A stretch of DNA of 33,934 bases from JAJTYI01 sp964420145. Its GTDB lineage: Bacteria; Patescibacteriota; Dojkabacteria; B142; OLB20. The stretch is taken from positions 1 through 33,934 of the forward strand of contig CAYQRB010000007.1 of assembly GCA_964420145.1 (NCBI GenBank), given 5' to 3'. The notes beneath the pieces were generated by a model. That model had not been told where the DNA came from. It saw only the letters and a program-made list of their open reading frames with translations, and did no database searches. The translations under genes and the position numbers were made by a program. Of this stretch, positions 16,221 to 24,533 are shown one piece after another. Numbering within the stretch: position 1 is the stretch's first letter; the number at the start of each line of letters is the position of its first letter.

Positions 16221-16226
16221 TATACT
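16221..16226 (+). promoter_or_regulatory. -10 box (TATACT) of the zinc-ribbon gene
   Basis: TATACT starts just after the sufU stop codon region and ends 6 bases before the ATG at 16233, so the next gene can be transcribed independently as a leaderless message. The sufU TAG (16217-16219) directly precedes it. Confidence 0.45.
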
Positions 16227-16232
16227 GAAGCA

Positions 16233-16610
16233 ATGCAAGATAACTTTAATAACAAAGATGAAAATTTAATCCGTAACTTGCTTGCGGTAGCTCCCAAGCA
16301 CTGTGATAACTGTGGTTCAAAATATAGTGAAAATAATTTCAAAGTCGTAAAAACCTCCCCTAGTAATACTGTATTCCATCTTAAATGTGTTATTTGTGGC
16401 AACGCATATATGCTTAATGTCATAAATCCAGTAAATGGCATGATCGGTGCACAAAGAACCCCCATCAATATCGACTTGGAACTAGGAGATGAAATCCAGA
16501 AATTCGCAGGAAGACCTTCTGTAGACAAAGATGAGGCAATTGATGTTTATAATACCCTAGAGCCTTCAATCACAGAGGATAGTCTCAAAAAACTACTACA
16601 AACTTCTTAA
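16233..16610 (+). CDS. small zinc-ribbon protein, unknown function
   Basis: Protein of 125 aa with two CxxC knuckles, HCDNCGSKY (about residues 23-31) and KCVICGNAY (about 51-59), the usual layout of a zinc ribbon. The C-terminal half is acidic and helical (VDKDEAIDVYNTLEPSITED, then SLKKLL) and has no motif I know. It lies on the same strand as the suf genes, 13 bases after sufU, but it has its own -10 box. It converges on recF with 4 bases between the coding regions. A role in nucleic-acid or ribosome binding is possible but not shown by the sequence. Confidence 0.75.
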   Translation: MQDNFNNKDENLIRNLLAVAPKHCDNCGSKYSENNFKVVKTSPSNTVFHLKCVICGNAYMLNVINPVNGMIGAQRTPINIDLELGDEIQKFAGRPSVDKDEAIDVYNTLEPSITEDSLKKLLQTS

Positions 16611-16614
16611 TACT

Positions 16615-17712
16615 CTATAATTCCAAAATCTTACCTTCTTGTATTATACTTTTGGGTAAGTCATCTTTGTTGGCCAGACTGAAAAATACCTGCGCTTGTG
16701 TAGTTCTAATATAATCAACTAGTTTCGCTTTATTTTTTTTATCAAGTTCAGATAATATATCATCTAGCAAAAAAATCACTTTAGTTTTATAAAGGTTAGT
16801 CAGGTAGTCATATGCAGAAATCTTAAAAACCATAGTAGCAAGTCTTTGCTCCCCCCTAGATCCAAAAACATGTAAATTCCTACTATTTAATCTAAACTCT
16901 AAATCGTCTCTGTGGGGGCCATAAAGTGTCCTTCCAAGTAATACTTCTTTTGAGAAACTATCTTCAAGTTTCTGCTTAAAGTCATCTTTGATTTTACTCG
17001 GATCTACTCGCAAGCTAGTCAGATATTTTAGAGATAATTTACTACCCTTAAAATCTCCAAATAAATTCTTCGTGGTAATTTCTAAACTTGGTTCTATCTG
17101 ATTTAAGTATTTTTGCCGACTTAATACAATTTCTGAACCAATCGAGATTAGTCTATCACTCCAGTAAGATAGCTGTTCTCTACTAGCTTTTCCTGAATTG
17201 ATCTTTTGTAGAAGTCGATTCCTACTTCGTACTACATAGCTGTATTGTCGCAATACACCTGCGTAATCTTTATCGAATATACAAATTAGGTCATCGAGTT
17301 CGTCTCGCCTATCTTCTGGACTTCCAATCAGCAACTCCAGGCTCTCAGGAGTAAATAAAATTGTTTTTACAATATACTCAAATTTACTTTTCAGGGTAGC
17401 CTTTTCGTTAAGAAAATATTTGTGTTGATATTTATTATCAGCAATTTTAGTGAAAACTGTTGCTAGTTTGGTAACACCATTTGCCTCAACCAAGGCTTCC
17501 ACTCTTGCAAAATCTATATCTTCATTAAAGTTTATATTATCTGCATTATTAAATCGCTTAAACGACTTTCCTGAGCTAATCATAGACAACCCATCAAGGA
17601 AGTTACTCTTGCCTTTTCCGTTAGCCCCATAGATGACATTAAACCCACCTGACGGATCAAAAGTTAAGTCCAAATTACGGAAATTAGCAAACTTTATTTG
17701 TCTAATCAGCAA
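16615..17712 (-). CDS. recF: DNA replication and repair protein RecF
   Basis: SMC-like ATPase of 365 aa, normal RecF length, that helps load RecA at gaps during repair. Walker A is GANGKGKS at residues 29-36 in YGANGKGKSNFLDGL. The ABC signature region reads HVFGSRGEQRLATM. Walker B is VIFLLDDILSELD. The N-terminus IRQIKFANFRNLDL is the classic RecF opening. It is followed upstream on the same strand by tig, 22 bases away, an unusual neighbour: recF more often lies with dnaA, dnaN and gyrB. The first ATG is the evident start. Well conserved throughout. Confidence 0.96.
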   Translation of the reverse strand: MLIRQIKFANFRNLDLTFDPSGGFNVIYGANGKGKSNFLDGLSMISSGKSFKRFNNADNINFNEDIDFARVEALVEANGVTKLATVFTKIADNKYQHKYFLNEKATLKSKFEYIVKTILFTPESLELLIGSPEDRRDELDDLICIFDKDYAGVLRQYSYVVRSRNRLLQKINSGKASREQLSYWSDRLISIGSEIVLSRQKYLNQIEPSLEITTKNLFGDFKGSKLSLKYLTSLRVDPSKIKDDFKQKLEDSFSKEVLLGRTLYGPHRDDLEFRLNSRNLHVFGSRGEQRLATMVFKISAYDYLTNLYKTKVIFLLDDILSELDKKNKAKLVDYIRTTQAQVFFSLANKDDLPKSIIQEGKILEL

Positions 17713-17734
17713 AACTAGCAGTTAATAAATAGTC

Positions 17735-18796
17735 TTATTTTTTAGATGGTGTTTTCTCTATACCAGTTTCTTTCATAAGCCAATTTATAGCCTTTTGTTG
17801 TAAGATAATACTACTTACATAATTGCGTCCATCCAAACTATTGTACTGCTCTTTAAGCTTTTCGTCAGTAATTGCATCAATCTCTGCACTTATTTCCTCG
17901 TTTGTTACCTTCAACTCGTTCTTTTTTGCTATTTCAAAAAGTAATAGATCTGTTTGTATTTGCTTTTCCGATTCTCCCTGCCAGTTTTTTTTCATCTCCT
18001 CAATTGTCGTTTTTTGACTCTTTAAGAAATCTTCTAGTTCTAATCCCAAGTCTTGGATTCTATGTTTATAGTCATGTTCTTTTTTGGCAACTTCCTGATC
18101 TATTAGAGTTTGTGGTGTTTTAATCTTTGCCTTTGTGATCGCTTCATCAATAGCCTTTTGAACTTGTTTGTTTTTTGCTAAGTTCTCTTTTTGATTCTCT
18201 AGTTGTTTTCTCAACAGATCCTTTAATTCAGAAACTGTTTTTAATCCCAAGCCGAGAGATTCTACTTCTGCGTCGGTGATTTTCTTATCTTGAGATTTTG
18301 TAGTAGAGTCATCTTTTCCTTTTTGTTTTCCTTCTTGGGAATTCTTATATTTGAAAATATTTTGTAGTTCATTGTCCAACTCTTCTTCTGTAAGTTCAAT
18401 TTTCTCCTCTACGGGTTTTATTTTCTTAAAGTCAGGGAGTTTAACCTCAGGATAGGTGATAAAGGTGATCTTAAACTCCACTCCTTCTGCTTCACTAACT
18501 TTAGTTACCTGATAATTAATTCTCCCCAGAAACTCAACTTTTTCTTGAGTTAAAAATTCATAGGTAATATCTGGAAGTAGCTCGTTGAGAGTTTTTTCGT
18601 ATAAATCTGCACCAAGTCTAGCTTCCAACATAGATTTGGGAGCTTTTCCTGGTCGAAAACCTGTAATTGTCATATCTTTCGTAAGTCTTCTAAACACTTT
18701 ATCTTTACGAGAGACAAATAAGTCATTGCTAACTTTAAGAGAAATGATAGTCATTTCCCCATCTTCTTTTTTTTCCAGTAACTGATAATCCGTCAT
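17735..18796 (-). CDS. tig: trigger factor lacking the PPIase domain
   Basis: Ribosome-associated chaperone of 353 aa. The ribosome-binding signature GFRPGKAP is at residues 46-53, with the N-terminal domain covering about 1-115 (opening EKKEDGEMTIISLKV). In normal trigger factor an FKBP-type PPIase domain follows at about 150-245. Here the first arm helix (LTEEELDNELQNIFKYK) runs into a 20-residue charged linker (SQEGKQKGKDDSTTKSQDKK) and then the C-terminal arms (LKTVSELKDLLRKQLE onward). The protein should still hold nascent chains but not isomerise prolines. The start is the ATG at 18796 (MTDYQLLEKK); a frame extension by seven residues is less likely. Confidence 0.9.
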   Translation of the reverse strand: MTDYQLLEKKEDGEMTIISLKVSNDLFVSRKDKVFRRLTKDMTITGFRPGKAPKSMLEARLGADLYEKTLNELLPDITYEFLTQEKVEFLGRINYQVTKVSEAEGVEFKITFITYPEVKLPDFKKIKPVEEKIELTEEELDNELQNIFKYKNSQEGKQKGKDDSTTKSQDKKITDAEVESLGLGLKTVSELKDLLRKQLENQKENLAKNKQVQKAIDEAITKAKIKTPQTLIDQEVAKKEHDYKHRIQDLGLELEDFLKSQKTTIEEMKKNWQGESEKQIQTDLLLFEIAKKNELKVTNEEISAEIDAITDEKLKEQYNSLDGRNYVSSIILQQKAINWLMKETGIEKTPSKK

Positions 18797-18878
18797 AATA
18801 GAAAGAATAAATAACAATAAAAGTGAGGTTATTATACTTGAGTATTACACTCTAAAGCAATTAGGCTATATTTTGAGA

Positions 18879-19982
18879 CTAATCTATCTTTTCTCTGACC
18901 CCTCTATTGCGGTAATGAAAATATATACCCATAAATAACGCTGTTATATATCCTGCCACAACCAGAGTCAGAGCTACCACTACTCCATCAATCACAACCC
19001 CAAGAAAAAAACTATTATTCCAAATAAATTTGTATTGTGTGTAATCTTCGCTTACTAGACTAAGAAAGTTTAATCCTAATGCCAAAAAAAATATCAGATT
19101 TAACATCTGGGCAATCTGATATTGGACAGATTCTACATTGAACTTAATCATACTAAATCTCGAAGCCTTTTTATGTGTTTTCAAATACTCTTTAGCTTTC
19201 TTTATAATACTAATCACTAGATTCAAAATTAATCCATAAACAAAAATCATAGATGCAAGTAATCTAGCTTGATCGTAATCATAGATAAGAGACTGCTTTC
19301 CTAGAAGTTCCTCAAAACGCACCACTTCTGTGACTCTGGTGTAGTTGATAAGAAGAATGTAGAGTAAAACACTAAATAGTAAGACAAAAGTCATAATCAA
19401 ACTAACTGAAATACTAAGTACCAAATCCTGATAGAGCCACAAGATATTGATAAGGGAGATAATCATCATAAAGCCCAATATACTAAGGAATGTATACCTG
19501 ATCTCCGTACTTAAAGTAAAAACCCCAGCAATCACTAATATCAGAAATACCATAGCAGGATAAATACTATCAATAGGTCGTATCCCTACTATAACAAGTA
19601 TAACTATTGCAAATAGAGCGATTATTACCAGAAACTCAACCATCCTGTCTGCTGATGCATATCGATACTCGATTATAGATTCATCTCCAGATACTCGCTG
19701 TAAAAACAAACTATCTCCAACTTCCAGTCCCCTCACTTCAGGCATACTGATTGGAACACGAACCTGAACCTGCTGACCACTTCGTAATAAAACCAAGAAG
19801 TTCTGATAAACCAATCCTTGATCATCTTGTATCTGAAGAACCTCTACAATCTTTGCTTTTTCTAGCATAGATTTCTGAGAAACTTGGGAAAAGAAAACAA
19901 ATACAGAAAACCCAATCAATACTGCAGTAAGTACGATAGCCAAAATCCTATACCCGCTTAAATATTCTTTAAATTCTTTCAT
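18879..19982 (-). CDS. YibE/F-like multi-pass membrane protein
   Basis: Protein of 367 aa. One N-terminal helix (about residues 13-32) anchors an exported beta-rich domain of roughly 75 residues (KAKIVEVLQIQDDQ, RSGQQVQVRVPISMPE, LEVGDSLFLQRV). At least seven membrane helices follow from about residue 113. This plan, small outer beta domain followed by a helix bundle with DYDQARLLASMIFVYGLIL, resembles the YibE/F family, whose function is not well established. The small domain is OB-like. It is between dus and tig on the same strand, with gaps of about 40 and 80 bases. The assignment rests on topology and general pattern only. Confidence 0.6.
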   Translation of the reverse strand: MKEFKEYLSGYRILAIVLTAVLIGFSVFVFFSQVSQKSMLEKAKIVEVLQIQDDQGLVYQNFLVLLRSGQQVQVRVPISMPEVRGLEVGDSLFLQRVSGDESIIEYRYASADRMVEFLVIIALFAIVILVIVGIRPIDSIYPAMVFLILVIAGVFTLSTEIRYTFLSILGFMMIISLINILWLYQDLVLSISVSLIMTFVLLFSVLLYILLINYTRVTEVVRFEELLGKQSLIYDYDQARLLASMIFVYGLILNLVISIIKKAKEYLKTHKKASRFSMIKFNVESVQYQIAQMLNLIFFLALGLNFLSLVSEDYTQYKFIWNNSFFLGVVIDGVVVALTLVVAGYITALFMGIYFHYRNRGVREKID

Positions 19983-20019
19983 TATGGATAAAAACTTATC
20001 TAAGCTTAGAGAGAAAAAC

Positions 20020-21120
20020 TTACTGCGTCAAGATCTCGTTAATTATCTTTTTGACATCGTCTGGAGTATGAGTTTCCATAAGTGCAAGACGAAACCTCGA
20101 TGCACCTGCAAATCCACGAAAATACCATGCTAAATGCTTTCTCATTTGTATAAAACCACTCTCTCCTTTAACCCTGTAGTGAAGTAATGCATGTTCATAA
20201 GCAACTTTGGCAATGTCTTCTAAACTATGTTTTTGTATCAATTCTGTACCTCCAGATAAATACGATTTGATATCATCAAAAATCCACGGATTTCCATAAC
20301 TCGCCCTACCTATATATAAGCCATCTGCCATACTTTGCCCTAAACGCTCTCTAGCAACTTGGGGAGAATCTATATCACCATTAGCTATATAGTGAATCTG
20401 TGTTTTTTTATCTAAATTATACTGGGCAACGATTTTGCCAACTCTCGATAATGCAACCCAATCCGCTTCTCCTCTATACATTTGCTTAAAAGTTCTACCG
20501 TGAACAGTGATAGCTACAATCCCACTTTCTAGTAAATAGGGAATCCACTCGTCTATTTGTACCTCATCATATCCGATTCTGGTTTTAACAGAAACAGGAA
20601 TACTCTCTCTAGTACTGATAAACTCCACTCCTAGTGTAGCCAATATCTTTTTTGTTTCAGAAAGCTCTGAGATGACTTTTTCTGATATAGAGGTATTTAA
20701 TCCACCTTCCTTCCAATCACTAATTCCTTCTTTTGTAGCAAAGATAATCTCCCTAGCTAGTGCAGGATGCAAAATCAGACCAGCACCAGCACCTCGTCTA
20801 GCGACAGTTTTAGAAGGACATCCCATATTTATATCTACCCCGTCAAACCCAAGCTCACAAATTATTTGTGAAGCCTGATAAAAGTACTCTGGTTCAATCC
20901 CAAATACTTGAGCTACAACAGGTCTCTCTATTTCGTGATAAAAAAAGTCATTAAATAGGTTTTTAGCACCATAAGCTATACCGTCTACACTGATAAACTC
21001 CGTAGTTATAACATCAGGCTTACCATACTTTGCTGTAATAAAACGAAACGGTGCATCACTTACTCCATCCATCGGAGATAAACCTATAATTGGTTTATTT
21101 AATTTTTCCCAGAAATTCAT
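20020..21120 (-). CDS. dus: tRNA-dihydrouridine synthase
   Basis: FMN-dependent TIM-barrel enzyme of 366 aa that reduces uridines in the tRNA D-loop. The FMN-binding start is GLSPMDGVSDAPFR, the signature VDINMGCPSKTVARRGAGAGL (quoted in part: INMGCPSKTVARR) carries the catalytic Cys, and IPVSVKTRIGYDE, ITVHGRTFKQMYRGEADW and ANGDIDSP are the conserved strand ends. The C-terminal RKHLAWYFRGFAGASRFR is the tRNA-binding helical domain. An insert around residues 140-165 (SDWKEGGLNTSISEKVISEL) lengthens it relative to typical DusB. The ATG at 21120 is chosen over one at 21144 because MNFWEKLNKP leads directly into the barrel. Confidence 0.93.
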   Translation of the reverse strand: MNFWEKLNKPIIGLSPMDGVSDAPFRFITAKYGKPDVITTEFISVDGIAYGAKNLFNDFFYHEIERPVVAQVFGIEPEYFYQASQIICELGFDGVDINMGCPSKTVARRGAGAGLILHPALAREIIFATKEGISDWKEGGLNTSISEKVISELSETKKILATLGVEFISTRESIPVSVKTRIGYDEVQIDEWIPYLLESGIVAITVHGRTFKQMYRGEADWVALSRVGKIVAQYNLDKKTQIHYIANGDIDSPQVARERLGQSMADGLYIGRASYGNPWIFDDIKSYLSGGTELIQKHSLEDIAKVAYEHALLHYRVKGESGFIQMRKHLAWYFRGFAGASRFRLALMETHTPDDVKKIINEILTQ

Positions 21121-21201
21121 ATACTTAAAATTAATAATTGACAATAAAGCTTAAAACATGGTTTATTTAGTTTCCTGGATTCTAACTATTCAAACTTACT
21201 A

Positions 21202-21873
21202 ATGATACCAAAAAATCGTAATTATACGGGTAAATTTATTGTAATCTATGGTGCAAATAACCTAGGCAAGTCTATCCAAACCAGACTGTTAGCCAATCGT
21301 CTACTAGAGGAAAAGCACAATGTCCTTGTAATCAAATATCCTATCTATAACCTAAAACCCACAGGACCTAGAATTGATAAGATTCTTCGTGATCCAATAG
21401 ATAAAGATAGAGATATCAAAGAGCTTGACTTGCAAAAGCTGTTTATTAAAAACCGTTACGATTTTCAGCCTATGGTCAAAAAACTTTTGTCTTTAGGGTT
21501 CTCTATAGTAGCGGAAGATTATGTTGGTACAGGAATCGCTTGGGGAGTTACTAATACAATAACAAAAGATAATATTTCTGAAAGTAAAAAATTACAGTTG
21601 ATAAATAAATTCGATTTATTAAATAAAGGATTGATACCACCTGACATAGCTATACTCCTTGATGGAGAAAGATTTATAAATGGAAAAGAAAAAAACCATA
21701 GAAATGAAGACCGAACAAATTATGTATGGAATCTAAATCGTGAAATTTACCAGGTTCTGAAAAAAAAATATGGTTGGGAGGAAGTAAAAGCAAACCAAAC
21801 CATAAAAAGAGTACATAATGATATCTGGGAAATTATCTCTCCACAGGTTACGATCCAAACCAACTTTTGCTAA
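21202..21873 (+). CDS. tmk: thymidylate kinase-like P-loop protein
   Basis: P-loop kinase of 223 aa resembling dTMP kinase. Walker A is GANNLGKS at about residues 15-22, followed by the Tmk-like helix QTRLLANRLLEE. KYPIYNLKPTGPRID stands where the family has FREPGGT, and EDYVGTGIAWG where it has the DRYxxSxxAYQ motif, so it is diverged and substrate choice is less certain. PDIAILLDGERF fits the lid-adjacent strand. In the nucleotide block it would convert dTMP to dTDP, downstream of the ThyA-like/deaminase pair. Its 3' end overlaps the convergent SGNH-like gene by 26 bases. Confidence 0.75.
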   Translation: MIPKNRNYTGKFIVIYGANNLGKSIQTRLLANRLLEEKHNVLVIKYPIYNLKPTGPRIDKILRDPIDKDRDIKELDLQKLFIKNRYDFQPMVKKLLSLGFSIVAEDYVGTGIAWGVTNTITKDNISESKKLQLINKFDLLNKGLIPPDIAILLDGERFINGKEKNHRNEDRTNYVWNLNREIYQVLKKKYGWEEVKANQTIKRVHNDIWEIISPQVTIQTNFC

Positions 21874-22909
21874 ACTCGTAACTACTCCAAAAATCAAACA
21901 AATCTACAGCATACCTTTGTTTACCTTGTATTGTTAAAATTAAGCCGTTTTCTACATATCTTTCTGGCTTATAGCTGAAATTACTATTTCCAGAGGTATC
22001 GTTACTCCAAACATATGGCCCCCATAACAAGGCTGGCTCAGAAGTTAGAGATGTATTATCTTGACGAAAAGATAACTCTCCTCTTTCCTGACGATTGATA
22101 ATCTCTCTAACCGCAAATGCTACTTCATATGATTGTGGTTCCTGGAAATTAGGATCTTTTGATAATCCCGCATAGCGTGGACTGGAAAGATATACAACCC
22201 TTACCGAATGGTATTTAACAAGTGCAGTCTTAATAACTCTCTCAAGCATATCTGCCTGAGCTTTGATATCAGTATCTAGATTATCATTATAACTACCAAA
22301 ACCCAGATTAATCCATAACACCTGTATCTGATTTGCCGTTACCCCTGCTTCCGTGACCTCTTGACTTAAAATATCCCAAGCATAAAGGCTTTTATCCCAA
22401 TGACTCGCATTTAGGTTGTTCTGTGTGGCATCCACCAAAACAAGCGATTGGTTGGTACTACTATTATCTTCTATAAAATCTGAGAAAAACTTAAATTCAC
22501 CTGCGGTATATGAATCCCCTATAAAAACAAATCCTATCTTCCCATCTGAGTTATCTATCCCTCGTGAATCCAGTGGTTTGATAAGTCGTAGCTGTTTTTG
22601 GATTAAAATCTTCTGACTTAACTCAGGAGAGTTCTTACTTCCTGTATAGAGTCCTCCACCCTGTCCTTTATAAGTAGTAAAGTTTCCTATATCATCGATT
22701 TTCATAGCTTGACCAAGTACTTCAGCTCGTGCATTCTCTATTTCGGATTTTTTAATATGAGAAGAGAAAAAATATCCAAAGATAACAATAACTGTAAAAA
22801 AGCCGATCAGAAATGGCCTTATCCATCTATGAGAGATGATAGTACTCTTTTTAGGTTCCTCAATCTTTGGTTCGGTTTTAATTGTATCCGCTTGAAAACT
22901 ATCTTGCAT
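21848..22909 (-). CDS. membrane-anchored SGNH-hydrolase-like protein
   Basis: Protein of 353 aa with a short cytoplasmic part, one membrane helix at about residues 29-49 (RPFLIGFFTVIVIFGYFF) and an exported domain. The domain opens with GFVFIGDSYTAGEF, the GDS(L)-type block I with the candidate nucleophilic Ser, and later has VLWINLGFGSYNDN, which fits block III. SGNH enzymes are esterases or acyl-group hydrolases, so envelope sugar or lipid deacylation is possible. A C-terminal Asp-x-x-His block V is not obvious (only KQRYAVDLFDFW is nearby), so activity is not assured. A TACTAT hexamer ends 6 bases before the ATG. The 3' end overlaps tmk by 26 bases. Confidence 0.65.
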   Translation of the reverse strand: MQDSFQADTIKTEPKIEEPKKSTIISHRWIRPFLIGFFTVIVIFGYFFSSHIKKSEIENARAEVLGQAMKIDDIGNFTTYKGQGGGLYTGSKNSPELSQKILIQKQLRLIKPLDSRGIDNSDGKIGFVFIGDSYTAGEFKFFSDFIEDNSSTNQSLVLVDATQNNLNASHWDKSLYAWDILSQEVTEAGVTANQIQVLWINLGFGSYNDNLDTDIKAQADMLERVIKTALVKYHSVRVVYLSSPRYAGLSKDPNFQEPQSYEVAFAVREIINRQERGELSFRQDNTSLTSEPALLWGPYVWSNDTSGNSNFSYKPERYVENGLILTIQGKQRYAVDLFDFWSSYEFSKSWFGS

Positions 22910-22915
22910 GATCTA

Positions 22916-22921
22916 ATAGTA
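22916..22921 (-). promoter_or_regulatory. -10-like box (TACTAT) of the SGNH-like gene
   Basis: TACTAT on the minus strand ends 6 bases (TAGATC) before the ATG at 22909, the same spacing as at the SDR gene, consistent with a leaderless transcript. Confidence 0.4.
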
Positions 22922-23017
22922 TGTAATAACAGAATAAGAGTTATAAGAGGAAAATGCAAGAAACGAAGTATTTAGACTAAATGGACGAACTCACCAGACC
23001 TCTATATAGAAGAAAAT

Positions 23018-23036
23018 ACTAGCAAATAAAGCTAGT
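23018..23036 (-). terminator. terminator-like hairpin after the small zinc-ribbon gene
   Basis: On the minus strand ACTAGC and GCTAGT form a perfect 6-bp stem around the loop TTTATTT, followed by ATTTTCTTC. It begins four bases after the stop codon of the zinc-ribbon gene. The stem is AT-containing and the T-tract broken, so termination strength is uncertain. Confidence 0.5.
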
Positions 23037-23039
23037 TGT

Positions 23040-23219
23040 TTAAGAATAAACAGTTTCTACAGAGTATCCGCATACTGGACACAGAAATGCAGCCTCCAGA
23101 TAGTAAACTTTATTCCCACAATCAGGACATTCGTCGGTTTTTGGGGTACTTTTACTATCATCACAGTGTAAAAGCCCTAGACCGGCTCCCGGATTTTTTT
23201 GCGAGTCGAAACTACGCAT
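23040..23219 (-). CDS. small zinc-ribbon protein
   Basis: Protein of 59 aa from the ATG at 23219 (MRSFDSQKNPGAGLGLLHC). Two CxxC knuckles, ECPDCGNKVYYLE and FLCPVCGYS, form a zinc ribbon that is close to the C-terminus. The CPxCG...CPxCGYS pattern resembles the C-terminal zinc/redox tail of class II (B12-dependent) ribonucleotide reductase, so this could be a detached tail, a remnant, or an unrelated small zinc ribbon. No reductase body lies upstream in this frame. The location beside dcd/dut-like and DHFR-like genes makes the nucleotide link attractive but unproven. A terminator-like hairpin follows it. Confidence 0.6.
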   Translation of the reverse strand: MRSFDSQKNPGAGLGLLHCDDSKSTPKTDECPDCGNKVYYLEAAFLCPVCGYSVETVYS

Positions 23220-23297
23220 AAATATATAAAATAATGGGTAAATTCTAAATATAGAAACGCTAGTCATAAAATAGGTTTACAAATTTCCTTACTTTTC

Positions 23298-23960
23298 TTA
23301 AAAAGCTATTTTATACCTCTTTTTTAGTTCATCTAGTTTACCAAGCTTTACTAGATTTACTTCGGATTTTTTATCGGGCTTTCCACCGACAAAGCCCTTT
23401 GTATTTCCTGAGTACCTAGCTAGCTGTAATCCGTGCATTTTTATCTCTTGCACAGTAAGGGGAGAAGCTAATGTCTGAAATATTACTTGACATATCCTCT
23501 CTCCTGGATAGATTCGTATTACTTGTTTGGAAGTATTGTTCATAATAGGTATCATAAGCCTACCCCTATACCCAGTATCAATAATCCCACTTAAATCTAC
23601 TGCCAATCCTCTGCGGTTAATCGAGGATCGTGGAAACAAGATTGCCATTAGATTTTTTGATTTAATATTGATTTCTTCGAGAGTTTTAGTAATTATAAAT
23701 TCTCCAGGCAAAAGCTCGAAATACTGCCCAAACTCTAATATTAATTCTTCAAAACTATGGGATTCGTTTGAATCAAACGGATCTATGATTATAGCTTCAC
23801 GACCTTTGTCGGTTATCTTCCATTTTCTTGGTATGAAAAACTCTCTCCCCAAACGCAAATCAATAGCGTGTGGTTGTAGCTGAAATCCATCAATCATCGG
23901 TTCAAAACCAATCTTTCCGTTTTTGATTTCTTTTAAGATTTCATTACGAGTTAGTACCAT
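23298..23960 (-). CDS. Dcd/dUTPase-superfamily protein, probably dUTPase-like
   Basis: Protein of 220 aa with the Dcd-type jelly-roll: QPHAIDLRLG near residue 30, PRSSINRRGL at 110-119, GIIDTGYRG at 125-133 and PGERICQVIF at 152-161. Dcd enzymes deaminate dCTP using a Glu in the strand after the GxIDPGxxG turn (LE-F-N in E. coli). Here that strand reads LMIPIMN, with Pro138 at the Glu position. The GIIDTGYRG motif with Asp128 resembles dUTPase motif III. So dUTP diphosphatase activity is more likely than dCTP deamination. The C-terminal RYSGNTKGFVGG may close over the active site. It overlaps the DHFR-like gene by 17 bases, in one operon. Confidence 0.82.
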   Translation of the reverse strand: MVLTRNEILKEIKNGKIGFEPMIDGFQLQPHAIDLRLGREFFIPRKWKITDKGREAIIIDPFDSNESHSFEELILEFGQYFELLPGEFIITKTLEEINIKSKNLMAILFPRSSINRRGLAVDLSGIIDTGYRGRLMIPIMNNTSKQVIRIYPGERICQVIFQTLASPLTVQEIKMHGLQLARYSGNTKGFVGGKPDKKSEVNLVKLGKLDELKKRYKIAF

Positions 23961-24471
23961 TTTCTATTTTATAATGAAGTAATAGAGTTCCTCTATTGTT
24001 TAGAACCCTATGGTCAAGAAGTCTAAGAGATATATCTATATATAAATCATCAAAAATATGTAGTCCTTTACCAAAAATAAGTGGCTCTACTGTCAAATAC
24101 ACCTCATCTACTAAACCAGCCATCAAGAAATCACGATTTACACCTGCACCACCTACCAAAGCCACCCTCTCATGTCCTTGCTCTCTCAAGTGCGAAGCTA
24201 TAGATTGTGGCGTCCCCGAAATCGGATATACATTTTCTCCAAAATCGTAATTCTGGGGACTGCCGGTAAGAAAATATGTGATTCTCCCTGGGTAACTTTT
24301 TCTACCTGACGCTTTAAAGGTGTTTGCTCCCATAAGCAAAACACCGATTTCTTTTGATAATTTCTGAAAATGTTTTTTATCTTCAGTAGATGTCCATTCA
24401 AATGGATTATGATTAGGATCTTTAGCTATCACACCATCTATCGAACTCACCATTATCAAGATGATTTTCAT
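23944..24471 (-). CDS. dihydrofolate reductase-like protein (RibD C-terminal family)
   Basis: Protein of 175 aa of the RibD_C/DHFR-like fold. MVSSIDGVIAKD at the start, EWTSTEDKKHFQKLSKE, VLLMGANTFKA, VALVGGAGVNRDFLMAGLVDEVYLTV (quoted in part: VGGAGVNRDFL) and PLIFGKGLHIFD are the family landmarks. Such proteins reduce either a pyrimidine in riboflavin synthesis or dihydrofolate; stand-alone copies in Patescibacteria-like genomes are commonly annotated as dihydrofolate reductase. Co-transcription with the Dcd/Dut-like gene and the nearby ThyA-family gene favours folate recycling. No riboflavin genes adjoin. Substrate remains inferred. Confidence 0.82.
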   Translation of the reverse strand: MKIILIMVSSIDGVIAKDPNHNPFEWTSTEDKKHFQKLSKEIGVLLMGANTFKASGRKSYPGRITYFLTGSPQNYDFGENVYPISGTPQSIASHLREQGHERVALVGGAGVNRDFLMAGLVDEVYLTVEPLIFGKGLHIFDDLYIDISLRLLDHRVLNNRGTLLLHYKIENGTNS

Positions 24472-24533
24472 ATGTTAATACCTATATAACTATTATAAAG
24501 TGTATTTTACCTAAAAATACGATAAATAGGTAG

